Positions 30,833-39,058 are shown, numbered from the stretch's first letter. The stretch: 64,000 bases of DNA from Sphingomonas sp. BK580 (GCF_014194975.1 NZ_JACIAY010000003.1:310001-374000), one strand, 5' to 3'. A program made the numbers and translations. The notes: generated from the sequence alone by a model not told the origin.

Positions 30833-31157
30833 GCTCGGCGATCCGGGCGCGGCGGTCGGCCATGGCGATGCGCGAGGCGGCGTAGATGTCGTCGTTGTCG
30901 CGGATCAGCTCGCCGGGATACGCGGGCGCCGGGACCTGCTCGATCTCGCAGGCCACCGGTACGGCGACCTTGGCGATCACGGGAGCCGGCGGCGCGGCGT
31001 TGAGCTGCGGGAGCGGCGCCTTGGCGGGGGCGCAGGCGATGGCGAGCGCGGGCGTCACGAAGACGAAGCCGCGGATGGCCCAGTAGCGGGCGAGCTGACC
31101 GATCAACGTCGGACCGTCAGCCACGAGCGCAATGAGGCGCCGGGGATTAGCGGACAT
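30771..31157 (-). CDS. Outer spanin (o-spanin)-like lipoprotein
   Basis: 128 residues. A basic N-terminus and hydrophobic segment (about 24-41: YWAIRGFVFVTPALAIAC) end in a lipobox-like LAIAC with Cys about 42. A proline/alanine-rich part (APAKAPLPQLNAAPPAP) and a charged helix follow. Start lies 11 bases inside the inner-spanin gene. An Rz-like protein followed by a lipoprotein in overlapping frames is the classic spanin arrangement. The lipobox is not perfect, so the call is moderate. Confidence 0.6.
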   Translation of the reverse strand: MSANPRRLIALVADGPTLIGQLARYWAIRGFVFVTPALAIACAPAKAPLPQLNAAPPAPVIAKVAVPVACEIEQVPAPAYPGELIRDNDDIYAASRIAMADRRARIAERDRLRAANSNPCPGGASAPR

Positions 31158-31587
31158 TCTGAAGCTCCTGGATGATGAGGGTCCGGGCGGCCTCGCAGCG
31201 ATCGGCGGGCGCCACGGTGGGCTGGCGGACCAGCTCGGCGGCGCGGGCCTCGTGGACCTTGGCGCCGTCGTCGGCGGCCACGATCGAGCGGACGTAGCGG
31301 GCCCGGTCGGCGGACCGCTGGGCCTGGATGGCGTCGATGGAGGCGGTCTGCTCCGAGATGATGCCGTCGCGGGCCTTGAGGGCCTCGCCGCGCTCGTTGG
31401 CTGCGGTCACGACCGTCGCGAAGGCGTTGTCGGCTCGGGCCATCGAGTCCCGCAGGACCTTGACGGTGCCTTGGGTCTCGTGGAGCCGATGGGTCTGCAC
31501 GGCCCCGAAGGCGCCCGCAGCGAGCGCGAAGGCGCCCAGGCCGCCCGACAGGTAGCCGAGCAGCTTCGTTGTGATGAAGGGAAACAT
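31147..31587 (-). CDS. Inner spanin (Rz-like)
   Basis: 146 residues. An N-terminal membrane anchor (about 8-31: LLGYLSGGLGAFALAAGAFG) is followed by a long coiled coil (about 35-125: RLHETQGTVKVLRDSMARADNAF, ANERGEALKARDGII, in parts). This is the i-spanin layout. It pairs with the downstream lipoprotein-like gene to fuse inner and outer membranes at the last step of lysis. It is well separated from the lysozyme gene at 39.3 kb. Confidence 0.7.
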   Translation of the reverse strand: MFPFITTKLLGYLSGGLGAFALAAGAFGAVQTHRLHETQGTVKVLRDSMARADNAFATVVTAANERGEALKARDGIISEQTASIDAIQAQRSADRARYVRSIVAADDGAKVHEARAAELVRQPTVAPADRCEAARTLIIQELQNVR

Positions 31588-31589
31588 CG

Positions 31590-31796
31590 TCAGTCCTTGA
31601 GAGGATGATGGAAGCCGAGCGGCTCGGGCAGGCGGAAGAGCTGGCGCCCTGAGGGGTCCAGGAGGCCGGTGGCGACAGGGTCGCGAGGGCCGTCGACGGT
31701 CAGGTCCGGGAGGTGCGTCTCCGGGGCCTTGTGGTGGTCGTCAGGGTCCACGGACGGCACCCAGCCGCACCGCGGGAGGGTGACGTAGCGGGACAT
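31590..31796 (-). CDS. Unknown 68-residue protein
   Basis: MSRYVTLPRCGWVPSVDPDD then a proline- and histidine-rich chain (HHKAPETHLPDL, LPEPLGFHHPLKD). Unlike its neighbours it has few helices. Starts two bases after the upstream gene. No family recognised. Confidence 0.55.
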   Translation of the reverse strand: MSRYVTLPRCGWVPSVDPDDHHKAPETHLPDLTVDGPRDPVATGLLDPSGRQLFRLPEPLGFHHPLKD

Positions 31797-31798
31797 GA

Positions 31799-31978
31799 TT
31801 ACCTCGTGAGGAAGTCGAGCAGGATCAGGGGGTCGGCGGCGATGTGCCGGCCGCAGCGCTCAGCGTCGTGCTGGAGCTGGAAGGGCCCGGAGGTCAGCCG
31901 CGGCGTGCCGTCGACGAGGATGCGGTAGCTCCAGGCGCCATCGGGGCGCCGGAAGGTCTCAGACGAGGCTGTCGGCAT
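31799..31978 (-). CDS. Unknown 59-residue protein
   Basis: ATG 31978 lies 20 bases inside the previous gene. MPTASSETFRRPDGAWSYRI, then a short beta-alpha chain ending LILLDFLTR. No family recognised. Confidence 0.5.
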   Translation of the reverse strand: MPTASSETFRRPDGAWSYRILVDGTPRLTSGPFQLQHDAERCGRHIAADPLILLDFLTR

Positions 31979-32357
31979 CGGCTCCCGTGAAAGCCTCGTG
32001 GACCGAGAAGACCGGCGGCAGGATCGAGGGCTCGATCTGGGTCTCAATCCGCAGGATGGCGATGCGGCCCGACGAGCCGCCGCGGGGCGCGGTGGGCACG
32101 TAGTCAGCCACGGTCCCGAGCGAGCCGTCGCGGAGCTGGTTGCAGTATTGGACGCGAACGACCGGCGGCGTGATGAGGTCGGACGGCGACTCCCTATCGG
32201 TCCACTCGCGGCCCTCGGCCGTGTAGCTGGCGAAGCTCTCGCGCCCGTCCGGCAGGGTGACGAGCACGCCGAGCGGGTAGTCGCCGCCGAGCTGGTCGGA
32301 GACGATGCGGGCGCGGAGGCCCGACCTGGTCTGGTAGTTGGTGTTGGGGTCGAGCAC
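31959..32357 (-). CDS. Unknown beta-rich protein
   Basis: 132 residues from GTG 32357, chosen because GGAGG lies eight bases before it; an in-frame ATG at 32408 has no such signal. Mostly beta: RSGLRARIVSDQLGGDYPLG, VLVTLPDGRESFASYTAEGRE. Ends EAFTGADADSLV. Unknown function. Confidence 0.6.
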   Translation of the reverse strand: MLDPNTNYQTRSGLRARIVSDQLGGDYPLGVLVTLPDGRESFASYTAEGREWTDRESPSDLITPPVVRVQYCNQLRDGSLGTVADYVPTAPRGGSSGRIAILRIETQIEPSILPPVFSVHEAFTGADADSLV

Positions 32358-32374
32358 GGTTGCCTCCTTAGGCG

Positions 32375-32626
32375 TCAGTCGTCGGGTTCGGATTTGCGGG
32401 TGAGCCACACGCCAGCACCGCCGGCCGCCAAGACCAGGCCCATGCCCGTCCCGAAGTCGGTGGAGCTGAAGGCCTGCTGGAGGGCCACGGTGTGCCAGAT
32501 GGACAGGCCGACCTGCGTCAGGGCCCCGAGGAGCCAGTAGACGCGGGCGGGCGTGTAGGTCCTGCCGTCCTTGGCGGTCAGGAGGTGCTTGAAGGCACCC
32601 CCGAACCGGCGCACGGCGGCGAACAT
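32375..32626 (-). CDS. Holin-like two-helix membrane protein
   Basis: 83 residues. Membrane segments about 29-48 (VYWLLGALTQVGLSIWHTVA) and 58-74 (FGTGMGLVLAAGGAGVW), with charged ends. The TAKDGRTYTPARVYWLLG start and FGTGxGxxLAAGGAGV motif match a common family of small podophage membrane proteins often called holins. It lies upstream of the spanins. Confidence 0.6.
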   Translation of the reverse strand: MFAAVRRFGGAFKHLLTAKDGRTYTPARVYWLLGALTQVGLSIWHTVALQQAFSSTDFGTGMGLVLAAGGAGVWLTRKSEPDD

Positions 32627-33111
32627 CAGGCCGCGGCGCGGATGAGGTTGAAGCCGGGCACGGTCGGGATCGAGGTGCGAATGGACTCGATGATCTTCGC
32701 CTGCTCGACGACGACCGCGGGGCCTTCGAGGGTGTCCTCGATCGTGATGCCTGCGGCGCCCAGGGCGGCCTCGACGCGCTTGACGTAGTCGACGACCGTC
32801 ACGGTGTCGCGGGCCTGGTCGATGCGCTCGTCCTTGTAGGCGTCGATCGCGGCGCCGAGGTCGCCCAGCTCGTCCATGTGGGTGTCGACGACCTGGTTGA
32901 GGACCTCGCGCTCCACCATGAAGGCGTCCAGGGCCTGGTCGGCAACCTGGAGGGCCTGCGAGAGCAGCGCGGCCGACTGGCGGTAGTTGTCGCGGTTCGA
33001 GCGGACGAAGCGGAGCTGGTCGGCCAGGTTGGCGGCCTCATAGCGGGACGAGGCCAGCTCGGCGCGGAGGTTGGCGATCGTGCGGAAGGGATTGGAGAAA
33101 CGGAACTTCAT
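32626..33111 (-). CDS. Coiled-coil protein
   Basis: 161 residues from ATG 33111. Nearly entirely helical: NLRAELASSRYEAANLADQLR, LNQVVDTHMDELGDLGAAID, RDTVTVVDYVKRVEAALGAA. Reads as a long coiled coil. No enzymatic motif. It follows the winged-helix frame with an ATGA overlap. Confidence 0.6.
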   Translation of the reverse strand: MKFRFSNPFRTIANLRAELASSRYEAANLADQLRFVRSNRDNYRQSAALLSQALQVADQALDAFMVEREVLNQVVDTHMDELGDLGAAIDAYKDERIDQARDTVTVVDYVKRVEAALGAAGITIEDTLEGPAVVVEQAKIIESIRTSIPTVPGFNLIRAAA

Positions 33112-33320
33112 GGGATGACTTCCTTCGGTGTCTCCGGGATGCCCAGGAGAGCGAGGCCGGCGGCGGTGATGCGCCACGCACGGCCCCATGATTGCTGGTC
33201 GTGCCGGACGGTCAGGAGACCGAGGCACGCAGCGATTGCGACCTCGTCGGCATGAGCGCGGACGAAGTCGGAGCGGGTTAGAAAGGGCTGCTCCCACGCC
33301 CTGCGGAGGACGGGGAGCAG
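33108..33320 (-). CDS. Winged-helix-like protein with no standard start codon
   Basis: Frame encodes LLPVLRRAWEQPFLTRSDFV then HADEVAIAACLGLLTVRHD and ends WRITAAGLALLGIPET, the ending typical of phage winged-helix regulators. Between the DNA polymerase stop (33334) and the body of this domain there is no ATG, GTG or TTG in frame; only CTG codons (first at 33320) occur. It could start at CTG or by reinitiation after the polymerase, or the frame may be broken. The frame stays open upstream only by overlapping the polymerase gene. Confidence 0.5.
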   Translation of the reverse strand: MLPVLRRAWEQPFLTRSDFVRAHADEVAIAACLGLLTVRHDQQSWGRAWRITAAGLALLGIPETPKEVIP

Positions 33321-33333
33321 CTCGGGGTGGTCG

Positions 33334-35532
33334 TCAGTGACACTCGGCCCAGTTGGCGCCGGCTTTGACTTCGACGTCGGTGGGGCATTTCCAGGTAGCG
33401 AACGGAGAGCCCGCCTGACGGCCAGTCTCGATGAGAATGGCAGAGACTTTCTCCTCCAGGCCGTCGCGGACGGCGACCTGCAACTCGTCGTGTATCCAAC
33501 CGAGGAGCACGACGTCGGCGTCTGGGTCCCAGTCGCCATGCAGGCCCTCGCTCAGCTTCAAGCCGGCATCGACCAGGGCCTTCTCGGCCATGGTGATCCA
33601 GCTCTTGCAGATGACGGCGCCTGCCGATTGCAGGAGGGTGTTGAGAGCAGCGTGTTCGCTGCGGATCGGGAGCTTTCGCCCGTCGAGGCCCTTCAGGTAG
33701 CCCTTCTTCGAGGCCGCCTTGACGACCTTGAGGAGCTTCTTGAGGGCCGGGAAGGACTTCAGGAACCGGGCGGTGAGCAGCTCGCCCTTGTAGATGTGGC
33801 AGAGCTGGGTCCCGTTGGGCACAGGCTGGCGGCGGCGACGGAAGCGCTCCTGGATGGCTTTGAGGGCAATCCGGTGCTCCGGGGATGCCAGCCACTCCTT
33901 CCGCTCCTCGGCGGTGACGCCTGGGATCGAGCCGAGCTTCTCCGGCCCCGCTCCGTAGAGGAAGGCGTAGATGAAGGTCTTGGCGACGTTGCGGTAGCGC
34001 TTGTGCTCGGGGTGGTTCTCCTCGTCCCGAACAGTGTCCGGGTGGAGCCCGAAGAGGGCCTTGGCGTTCTCCCAGTGGATGTCGCCGAACAGGACCGTCT
34101 TGATGTACGCGCCGCCGTCGAAGGTGGCGAGGAACGAGCCGAGGCAGCGAAGCTCCAGCCCGGACTGGTCGGCTCCTAGTTGGCGCCAACCGATCGGGAC
34201 ATGGAACAGACTTCGACAGTCCCATCCATATTCCGCACCCACACTCGGGACCTGCCCGACGTTCGGGGAGGAGTGAGTCGCGCGGCCCGTGAGAGCGCCG
34301 TTGCTATTGTAGCGTCCATGTATCTTCCCTTTCTTCGTGACGAGCTTGAGCCAGGCCTGGTTGCCCTCACCGAGCTGTCCGATCCTCTTCTGGATCAGGA
34401 AGTATTCGGCGAGGAGCTTGGCTTCTGGATACGGGAGTGCTTGGAGGACCTCGTCATCCACCTTGGCCGAACCGCCATCGGTGAACTCCTTGGGCTCCCA
34501 GCCGTATTTCTTGGTGAGGCGGTCCGCGATGTGATCTCGGGACGCCGGGTTGAACTCGATGGTCTCCCACCGCTCAACAGGGACGCCGGCCTTGTAGCCT
34601 TTGGCCTTGTTGTCGCGCTTGGGGATGAAGTCTTCGAGCTGGACCTCCCAGGCCGGGAAGGCCTCGGCGAGTGCCGTCGACAGCTCCTGGCGGCGCTGGC
34701 AGAGGCGGGCGTACAGCTCCTGGGCGGCGGCCACGTTGAGCGGCCACCCGTTGCGCTCCATGCGGCACACGAGGGCCTGGCAGGCCATCTCCAGGGCCAC
34801 GGCGAGGGGCTCGATGCCCTCGTCCATGAGGTGGCGATACAGGGCCACGTTCACGCGGCTGTCCTGGATCATGTAGGCGTGCATCGCCTCGTTCCAGGCC
34901 TCCCACGGGTCGAGCCCCTGGGCCTTCATCTCCTTGGAGTAGTCGCCCTTCCGCTCGGCCCCGAGGCGGTAGCCCCAGGCCTCCAGCGAGTGCGCCCCGA
35001 CGAACTGGCCGGGGAACTCCTTCGGAGCCTCGGACATGTACGGGTACGCCTGGGCGGCGTAGAGCGCCGGCAGGTCGGCCTCGTGGCCGTAGCAGGCGAT
35101 CAGCTCGTCGCGGTCGGCCTCAGAGCGCGAGACCTTGTCGGCCTCCTGGGCGTCCCAGGCGTCGAGCTTCGCCTTAAAGGCCTTCCACGCCTTGGCGAGC
35201 GGGAAGTCTGACTGCTTGATGTCGGAATAGACCACACGCGCCAGCGGCAGGGTGTCGACGATCTCGCAGGTCGGCGAGGGCTTGATGCCCGCGTAGAGCT
35301 TGGCGAGGACCGGGATGTCGTACCCGATGATGTTGTGGCCGATGAGGAGCGTCGCTCGGGTGTACAGCTCCAGGAACTTGCCGATCTCGTGAGGCCGGAA
35401 GTCGTGGATTTCGTCCGTGTCGATGTCGTAGGCGACGGCACAGTGTACGCGGGAGACCTCGGCCAGGAGGCCGTTCGTCTCCAAGTCGAAGACGTAGCGA
35501 CCCCGAGACTTGGGGCGCGGTGGTAATTTCAT
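33334..35532 (-). CDS. DNA polymerase, family A, T7 gp5-like
   Basis: 732 residues. The 3'-5' exonuclease domain has D16 and E18 in FDLETN, GHNIIGYDIPVL (65-76) and D224 in MIQDSRVN. The polymerase domain has motif A around D455 (GADQSGLELRCLGSF), motif B from R514 through K518 to Y526 (RNVAKTFIYAFLYG) and motif C with H681, D682, E683 (WIHDELQV). The C-terminus ANWAECH matches that of T7. The exonuclease residues are intact, so proofreading is expected. Whether a thioredoxin-type clamp is used cannot be told. Confidence 0.95.
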   Translation of the reverse strand: MKLPPRPKSRGRYVFDLETNGLLAEVSRVHCAVAYDIDTDEIHDFRPHEIGKFLELYTRATLLIGHNIIGYDIPVLAKLYAGIKPSPTCEIVDTLPLARVVYSDIKQSDFPLAKAWKAFKAKLDAWDAQEADKVSRSEADRDELIACYGHEADLPALYAAQAYPYMSEAPKEFPGQFVGAHSLEAWGYRLGAERKGDYSKEMKAQGLDPWEAWNEAMHAYMIQDSRVNVALYRHLMDEGIEPLAVALEMACQALVCRMERNGWPLNVAAAQELYARLCQRRQELSTALAEAFPAWEVQLEDFIPKRDNKAKGYKAGVPVERWETIEFNPASRDHIADRLTKKYGWEPKEFTDGGSAKVDDEVLQALPYPEAKLLAEYFLIQKRIGQLGEGNQAWLKLVTKKGKIHGRYNSNGALTGRATHSSPNVGQVPSVGAEYGWDCRSLFHVPIGWRQLGADQSGLELRCLGSFLATFDGGAYIKTVLFGDIHWENAKALFGLHPDTVRDEENHPEHKRYRNVAKTFIYAFLYGAGPEKLGSIPGVTAEERKEWLASPEHRIALKAIQERFRRRRQPVPNGTQLCHIYKGELLTARFLKSFPALKKLLKVVKAASKKGYLKGLDGRKLPIRSEHAALNTLLQSAGAVICKSWITMAEKALVDAGLKLSEGLHGDWDPDADVVLLGWIHDELQVAVRDGLEEKVSAILIETGRQAGSPFATWKCPTDVEVKAGANWAECH

Positions 35533-35568
35533 GGAGGTCCTGGGGCGTCTCGCTGGACGCCGTGGTAG

Positions 35569-36102
35569 TTAGAAGGTGACGAGGTCTGGAGCGTCGGGAT
35601 CGAACAACTTCCAGCCGGGATACTTGGCGCTCAGCCGATCGAAGCGGCGAAGGCTGCGGTCCCGCTGGGCGTCGTCGTCGGCCCGCAGGAGCGTGAAGGT
35701 CTGGGTGGCCTGGTCGGCCAGGTACTCGTCGGTGCGGATGACCTCGGAGCCGTCGAAGCCGATGCGGCAGATGCCAAAGTCGAGCCGCGGCAGGATCGTC
35801 TCGGGGCCCGAGCGGAGCCCGATGAGCTGGAAGGGCTGGTCGCCGATCTGGAGGTCTATGACCCCCACGCACTCGGCGGTGGCCCAGGACTCGTAGCCGC
35901 CCATCACGGACAGGAGGACGCCGAAGCGAGCCGCGAGGGCACGGAAGGTGTCGAGGTCCGGCACGTTGGGCGCGAAGATGTCGAGGTCCTTGACCTCTCG
36001 GCCGTTGTCGAGGTCGCGGAGGGCGCCGCCTGCGATGAGGGCGCCAGGGAACACCTCGCGGACGGCCGCAAGGGTGGCCGCATAGGCGGCAGGGATGAGC
36101 AT
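35569..36102 (-). CDS. Nucleotidyltransferase-like protein (CCA-adding-enzyme head type)
   Basis: 177 residues. GALIAGGALRDLDNGREVKDLDIF (read in parts, about 20-43) has the pattern GG.xRD...KDLDIF of the polymerase-beta superfamily head found in CCA-adding enzymes and poly(A) polymerases, with the two metal-binding aspartates in DLD. The rest of such an enzyme (neck, body, tail) is missing, and the C-terminal half is unlike it. Similar stand-alone proteins occur in phage replication modules. Substrate unknown. Confidence 0.65.
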   Translation of the reverse strand: MLIPAAYAATLAAVREVFPGALIAGGALRDLDNGREVKDLDIFAPNVPDLDTFRALAARFGVLLSVMGGYESWATAECVGVIDLQIGDQPFQLIGLRSGPETILPRLDFGICRIGFDGSEVIRTDEYLADQATQTFTLLRADDDAQRDRSLRRFDRLSAKYPGWKLFDPDAPDLVTF

Positions 36103-36118
36103 GGGAGAGCCTTGAGTG

Positions 36119-36424
36119 TTAGAGAGGCAGCACGGCCGCCCGCAGGTCCCCGCCCTCGCCGCGGCGCTCGAAGCGGACCGCGCGGGCCTTGGGGAACAGC
36201 TCGGCCGCGGCGCGGCGCCACTGGGACAGGAGAAGCGGGCGGCCGACCCAGCCGACGAGGTGCAGCATGGCGCCGCCCTCCTCCTCCACGACCGCGATCA
36301 TACGATCGTACTGGGTGGAGCCTTTGGTGAGCACGCGGACGAGATGGGCTGAGCCCGAGAGAGGTGACGCCGCAAGGCGCACGTCTCCCAGGTCCGCCTC
36401 ACGGAGGACGAGGGTGTCGGTCAT
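36119..36424 (-). CDS. Unknown 101-residue protein
   Basis: Beta-alpha composition: LVLREADLGDVRLAASPLSG, RMIAVVEEEGGAMLHLVGWVG, then RRAAAELFPKARAVRFERR. Lies eight bases after the primase-helicase gene stop. No family recognised. Confidence 0.6.
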   Translation of the reverse strand: MTDTLVLREADLGDVRLAASPLSGSAHLVRVLTKGSTQYDRMIAVVEEEGGAMLHLVGWVGRPLLLSQWRRAAAELFPKARAVRFERRGEGGDLRAAVLPL

Positions 36425-36431
36425 GGGGACC

Positions 36432-38198
36432 TCAGATTTGGAGGGTGTCGGCCTCGGGGCTGGCGACGTACGCCGCGAAGCCCTTGGTCTGGGTCTTCTC
36501 GGCCGCGGCGTCGTAGCCCTCGGGGAACTCGGTCTCGACGAGCTGGCCGGTGTCCTGGAGGAACCGGAGGCACATGGTGTTGCCGTTCGCGCGGCCGGTG
36601 TAGCGGTCCTTCACGCAGCGGAACGTCGAGTAGTTACGCATCGCCGGGTCTGGGTGCTGCGTGTTCCGCTCCAGCCCGAAGGCGTAGTGCGGCCAGGCGC
36701 CCATCGCTCGGGAGCCCTTGAAGTGCTTGAGGGAGACGTGGCCGCCCTCCTCGTGGCTCTTCCCGTCCGGCGTGGCGAGGTGGCAGAGCAGGATGATGTT
36801 GATGCCTAGCTCCTGGCAGAGCAGCGCCATCTCCTTGATGATGCCCTCGACCGACGCGCGCTCGTTGGTCTCGTCGATCAGCGCGGTCATGTTGTCGAGG
36901 TAGACGATGCGGACCCCTTCGGCGACGACGAGGTAGCGTATCTTCTCCTTCACCTCGTCCCACTGGGTCGACGCGAAGTTGCCGCCGAAGATGAGGTTCG
37001 GCGAGGCCTCCAGGTCATCTAGGGCCCGGTCCAGCTCGTCTTGTGTATAGCCCCCCTCCTCCATCGGGATGTGGAAGGGCTTGCCGGCCTTCTTGCCCGC
37101 GAGGCGCTTGAGGGTCTCGACGGGTGGCTGCTCCAGGTAGATGACCGCGGTCATCACGCCGAGGACGAGCGCATCGTAGGAGATGGACTGGGTGGTCCAG
37201 TCGGTCTTCCCGATCGAGTTGCCGGCGCCGAGGACGTACAGCTCGCCCGGCCGGCGCCCGAAGGTCCAGCGGGTCAGCGTGGGGCTCCACCAGGGCAGGC
37301 CCATCACGACGGGGCGCCGGGCCTCGTCGATCAGGTCGCGGACCCGGAAGATGCCCTCGGGGCGGTAGGGCTCGGCGTTGAAGAAGGCGTTGGTGATGGC
37401 CTTGGCGTCGCCGGCCATGAGCGCCTCGCGGGCGTCTTTGTGGCCTGCGACCTCGCCGACGAACGCCTTGCCGGGCGGCAGGAGCGCGGCGGCTCGCTGG
37501 GCCCACTCGCGGCCCGTCTTGTCACCGTCGAAGACCAGGACGATCTTCTCGAAGCCGGAGAGCCACTCGTAGTGGTCCCGGATCGTCTCCTCGGCCGCCT
37601 TGGCGCCGTTGGGGAGCGACACGCACGGGTACTTGCCCGCGGTGACCTGGTAGTAGGCGGCGCAGTCGCCCTCCCCTTCCCAGATGGTGAGCGAGCGGCG
37701 ATCGGTGCCGAGCGGCCATTTGTGCTGGAGGTAGAGCGGCGGCTTGGCGCTCCCCTTGGCGTGCGGAAACCGGAAGGTCTTCCCGTCCTCGGCGCCCTCG
37801 GGGAGCTTGTAGCGGACCTTCTGGCCCCAGAGGGTGCCATCGGCCAGCCGGTACTCGAAGGAGATGCACGGCTTGCGGGGGTAGTCCACGTCGAGGTGCG
37901 TGACGCTCATGGGGACCAGGGAGATGCCGAGGGCCCGGCGGACGCTGGTGGCGATGCCGTAGGCCTTGGTGACCTCCTCGCCGCCGAGGGTGCCCTCGTA
38001 GGGCTCAAAAGGTTCGATGGTGTGGGTCCTGGGTGTCGCCTGCCGCGGGGGCCGGCCGTCGTCGTCTGGGAACTCGTTGTGCCCGCAGCCGTGGCAATGG
38101 CCTCGGCCGGATGCGTAGCGGGCCAGGTTGTCCCTGGAGCCGCACTTGGGGCAGGACTCGTGGCCCACGAAGGCGCTCTCGTCGCGTTCGCTGGTCAT
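36432..38198 (-). CDS. Primase-helicase, T7 gp4-like
   Basis: 588 residues from ATG 38198. N-terminal zinc site C16-x2-C19...C35-x2-C38, a Toprim core with E174/E176 (WEGEGDCA) and DGDKTG (224-229), then a helicase domain with Walker A GAGNSIGKT (324-332), Walker B VYLDN (about 424-428), LLCHLATPDGKSHEEGG and the KGSRAMGAWPHYAFGLERN motif of hexameric gp4 helicases. Full length. It would prime and unwind DNA for the family A polymerase. Confidence 0.95.
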   Translation of the reverse strand: MTSERDESAFVGHESCPKCGSRDNLARYASGRGHCHGCGHNEFPDDDGRPPRQATPRTHTIEPFEPYEGTLGGEEVTKAYGIATSVRRALGISLVPMSVTHLDVDYPRKPCISFEYRLADGTLWGQKVRYKLPEGAEDGKTFRFPHAKGSAKPPLYLQHKWPLGTDRRSLTIWEGEGDCAAYYQVTAGKYPCVSLPNGAKAAEETIRDHYEWLSGFEKIVLVFDGDKTGREWAQRAAALLPPGKAFVGEVAGHKDAREALMAGDAKAITNAFFNAEPYRPEGIFRVRDLIDEARRPVVMGLPWWSPTLTRWTFGRRPGELYVLGAGNSIGKTDWTTQSISYDALVLGVMTAVIYLEQPPVETLKRLAGKKAGKPFHIPMEEGGYTQDELDRALDDLEASPNLIFGGNFASTQWDEVKEKIRYLVVAEGVRIVYLDNMTALIDETNERASVEGIIKEMALLCQELGINIILLCHLATPDGKSHEEGGHVSLKHFKGSRAMGAWPHYAFGLERNTQHPDPAMRNYSTFRCVKDRYTGRANGNTMCLRFLQDTGQLVETEFPEGYDAAAEKTQTKGFAAYVASPEADTLQI

Positions 38199-38374
38199 GG
38201 TGGTTCTCGGTGGTGTTGGGTGGGTCGAGGCCGTGGCAGGTTCGCGCGTTCCTGGCCTGCTCGGCACGTCTAGTTCGCCGCCTCCGCTACAGTGGGCGGA
38301 GGGAGTGTTCCGAGCCTCGGGAGGCCTCAGCGGTGAAAGGGAGAAAGCCCGCTGGGGCCACCGGAGGTCCGCTA

Positions 38375-38403
38375 TTGGCGTTCGATGGGGGACGCCTTAT
38401 TCA
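38375..38403 (+). promoter_or_regulatory. Sigma70 promoter of the rightward gene at 38431
   Basis: TTGGCG (38375-38380), exactly 17 bases, then TATTCA (38398-38403). It lies 28 bases before the start codon of the only rightward gene in this part of the prophage. Confidence 0.65.
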
Positions 38404-38430
38404 ACGTGCGCACACGACTGGAGCAGGCTC

Positions 38431-38832
38431 TTGAACGACATCGATAAGGACGCGGCTGACTTTGTGGCCTCGCTTGGAAGTCAGCCGGACTCCAGCGCGG
38501 CGGCTCCGAGCTACGAGCAAGTCTCTAAGAGGCTGCTAGAGAAATACAGCTTCCTGGTTCATATGATCCAAGCAACAAGCCGCGCTCTCGGCGAGAGGTT
38601 CGGTCCAAATAGCATGGCACTCCTCGTCGAGGACCGAAGCTACTATGACAATCTAAACGCGCCGCTACTCAACTACAAACTGGAGATGTACCTCAACGGA
38701 AATCCTGTTGGAGTCGTTCCCGTCATGTTTGAGGATGAGACTGTCACAATTGGCCATCATAGATTGTTCAGCCACGACGAGACCAATCAGAAGCTGGCGT
38801 TCCAGCAAGAGATTGCGAACCACTATAGATGA
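38431..38832 (+). CDS. Rightward independently transcribed gene (moron-like), unknown product
   Basis: 133 residues from TTG 38431, with GGAG about eight bases upstream. LNDIDKDAADFVASLGSQPD starts the protein; SYEQVSKRLLEKYSFLVHMIQ is helical and the rest (LNYKLEMYLNGNPVGVVPVMF, TVTIGHHRLFSHDETNQKLAF, in parts) alternates beta and helix. Codons are visibly less GC-rich than in all neighbours (CTA, AGA, ATA, AAT appear often), it has its own sigma70 promoter and it faces the lytic genes. These are signs of an acquired gene expressed in the lysogen. No family recognised. Confidence 0.65.
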   Translation: MNDIDKDAADFVASLGSQPDSSAAAPSYEQVSKRLLEKYSFLVHMIQATSRALGERFGPNSMALLVEDRSYYDNLNAPLLNYKLEMYLNGNPVGVVPVMFEDETVTIGHHRLFSHDETNQKLAFQQEIANHYR

Positions 38833-38869
38833 TAAAAACGGGGGCCGACCAGGGTGTGATCGACCCCCG
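38833..38869 (-). terminator. Intrinsic terminator upstream of the primase-helicase transcription
   Basis: Read leftward, CGGGGGTCGATC pairs with GGTCGGCCCCCG and is followed by TTTTT. It follows the 38876-39058 gene and would stop or reduce leftward transcription before the rightward gene and the primase-helicase. Confidence 0.8.
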
Positions 38870-38875
38870 TGGGGA

Positions 38876-39058
38876 TCAGCGGCGCTCGACGCCGAAGAGC
38901 TGCTCGCCTTGGAAGCGAACGCGGTAGGACCCCGAGACGTGCTCGTGGGTCGTGGTCCCGTCAGCGGCGGCGAAGGCCTCAGCGGCTGCGACGAGGTTCT
39001 CCACCGCGGCGTCGAGGGCCTCGGGGGTGCCCAGCTTGGGCTTGGGTGCCGCGGCCAT
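38876..39058 (-). CDS. Small helical protein
   Basis: 60 residues: MAAAPKPKLGTPEALDAAVE, an alanine-rich helix, then a beta end (YRVRFQGEQLFGVERR). Its start overlaps the stop of the helix-turn-helix gene. No family recognised. Confidence 0.6.
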   Translation of the reverse strand: MAAAPKPKLGTPEALDAAVENLVAAAEAFAAADGTTTHEHVSGSYRVRFQGEQLFGVERR

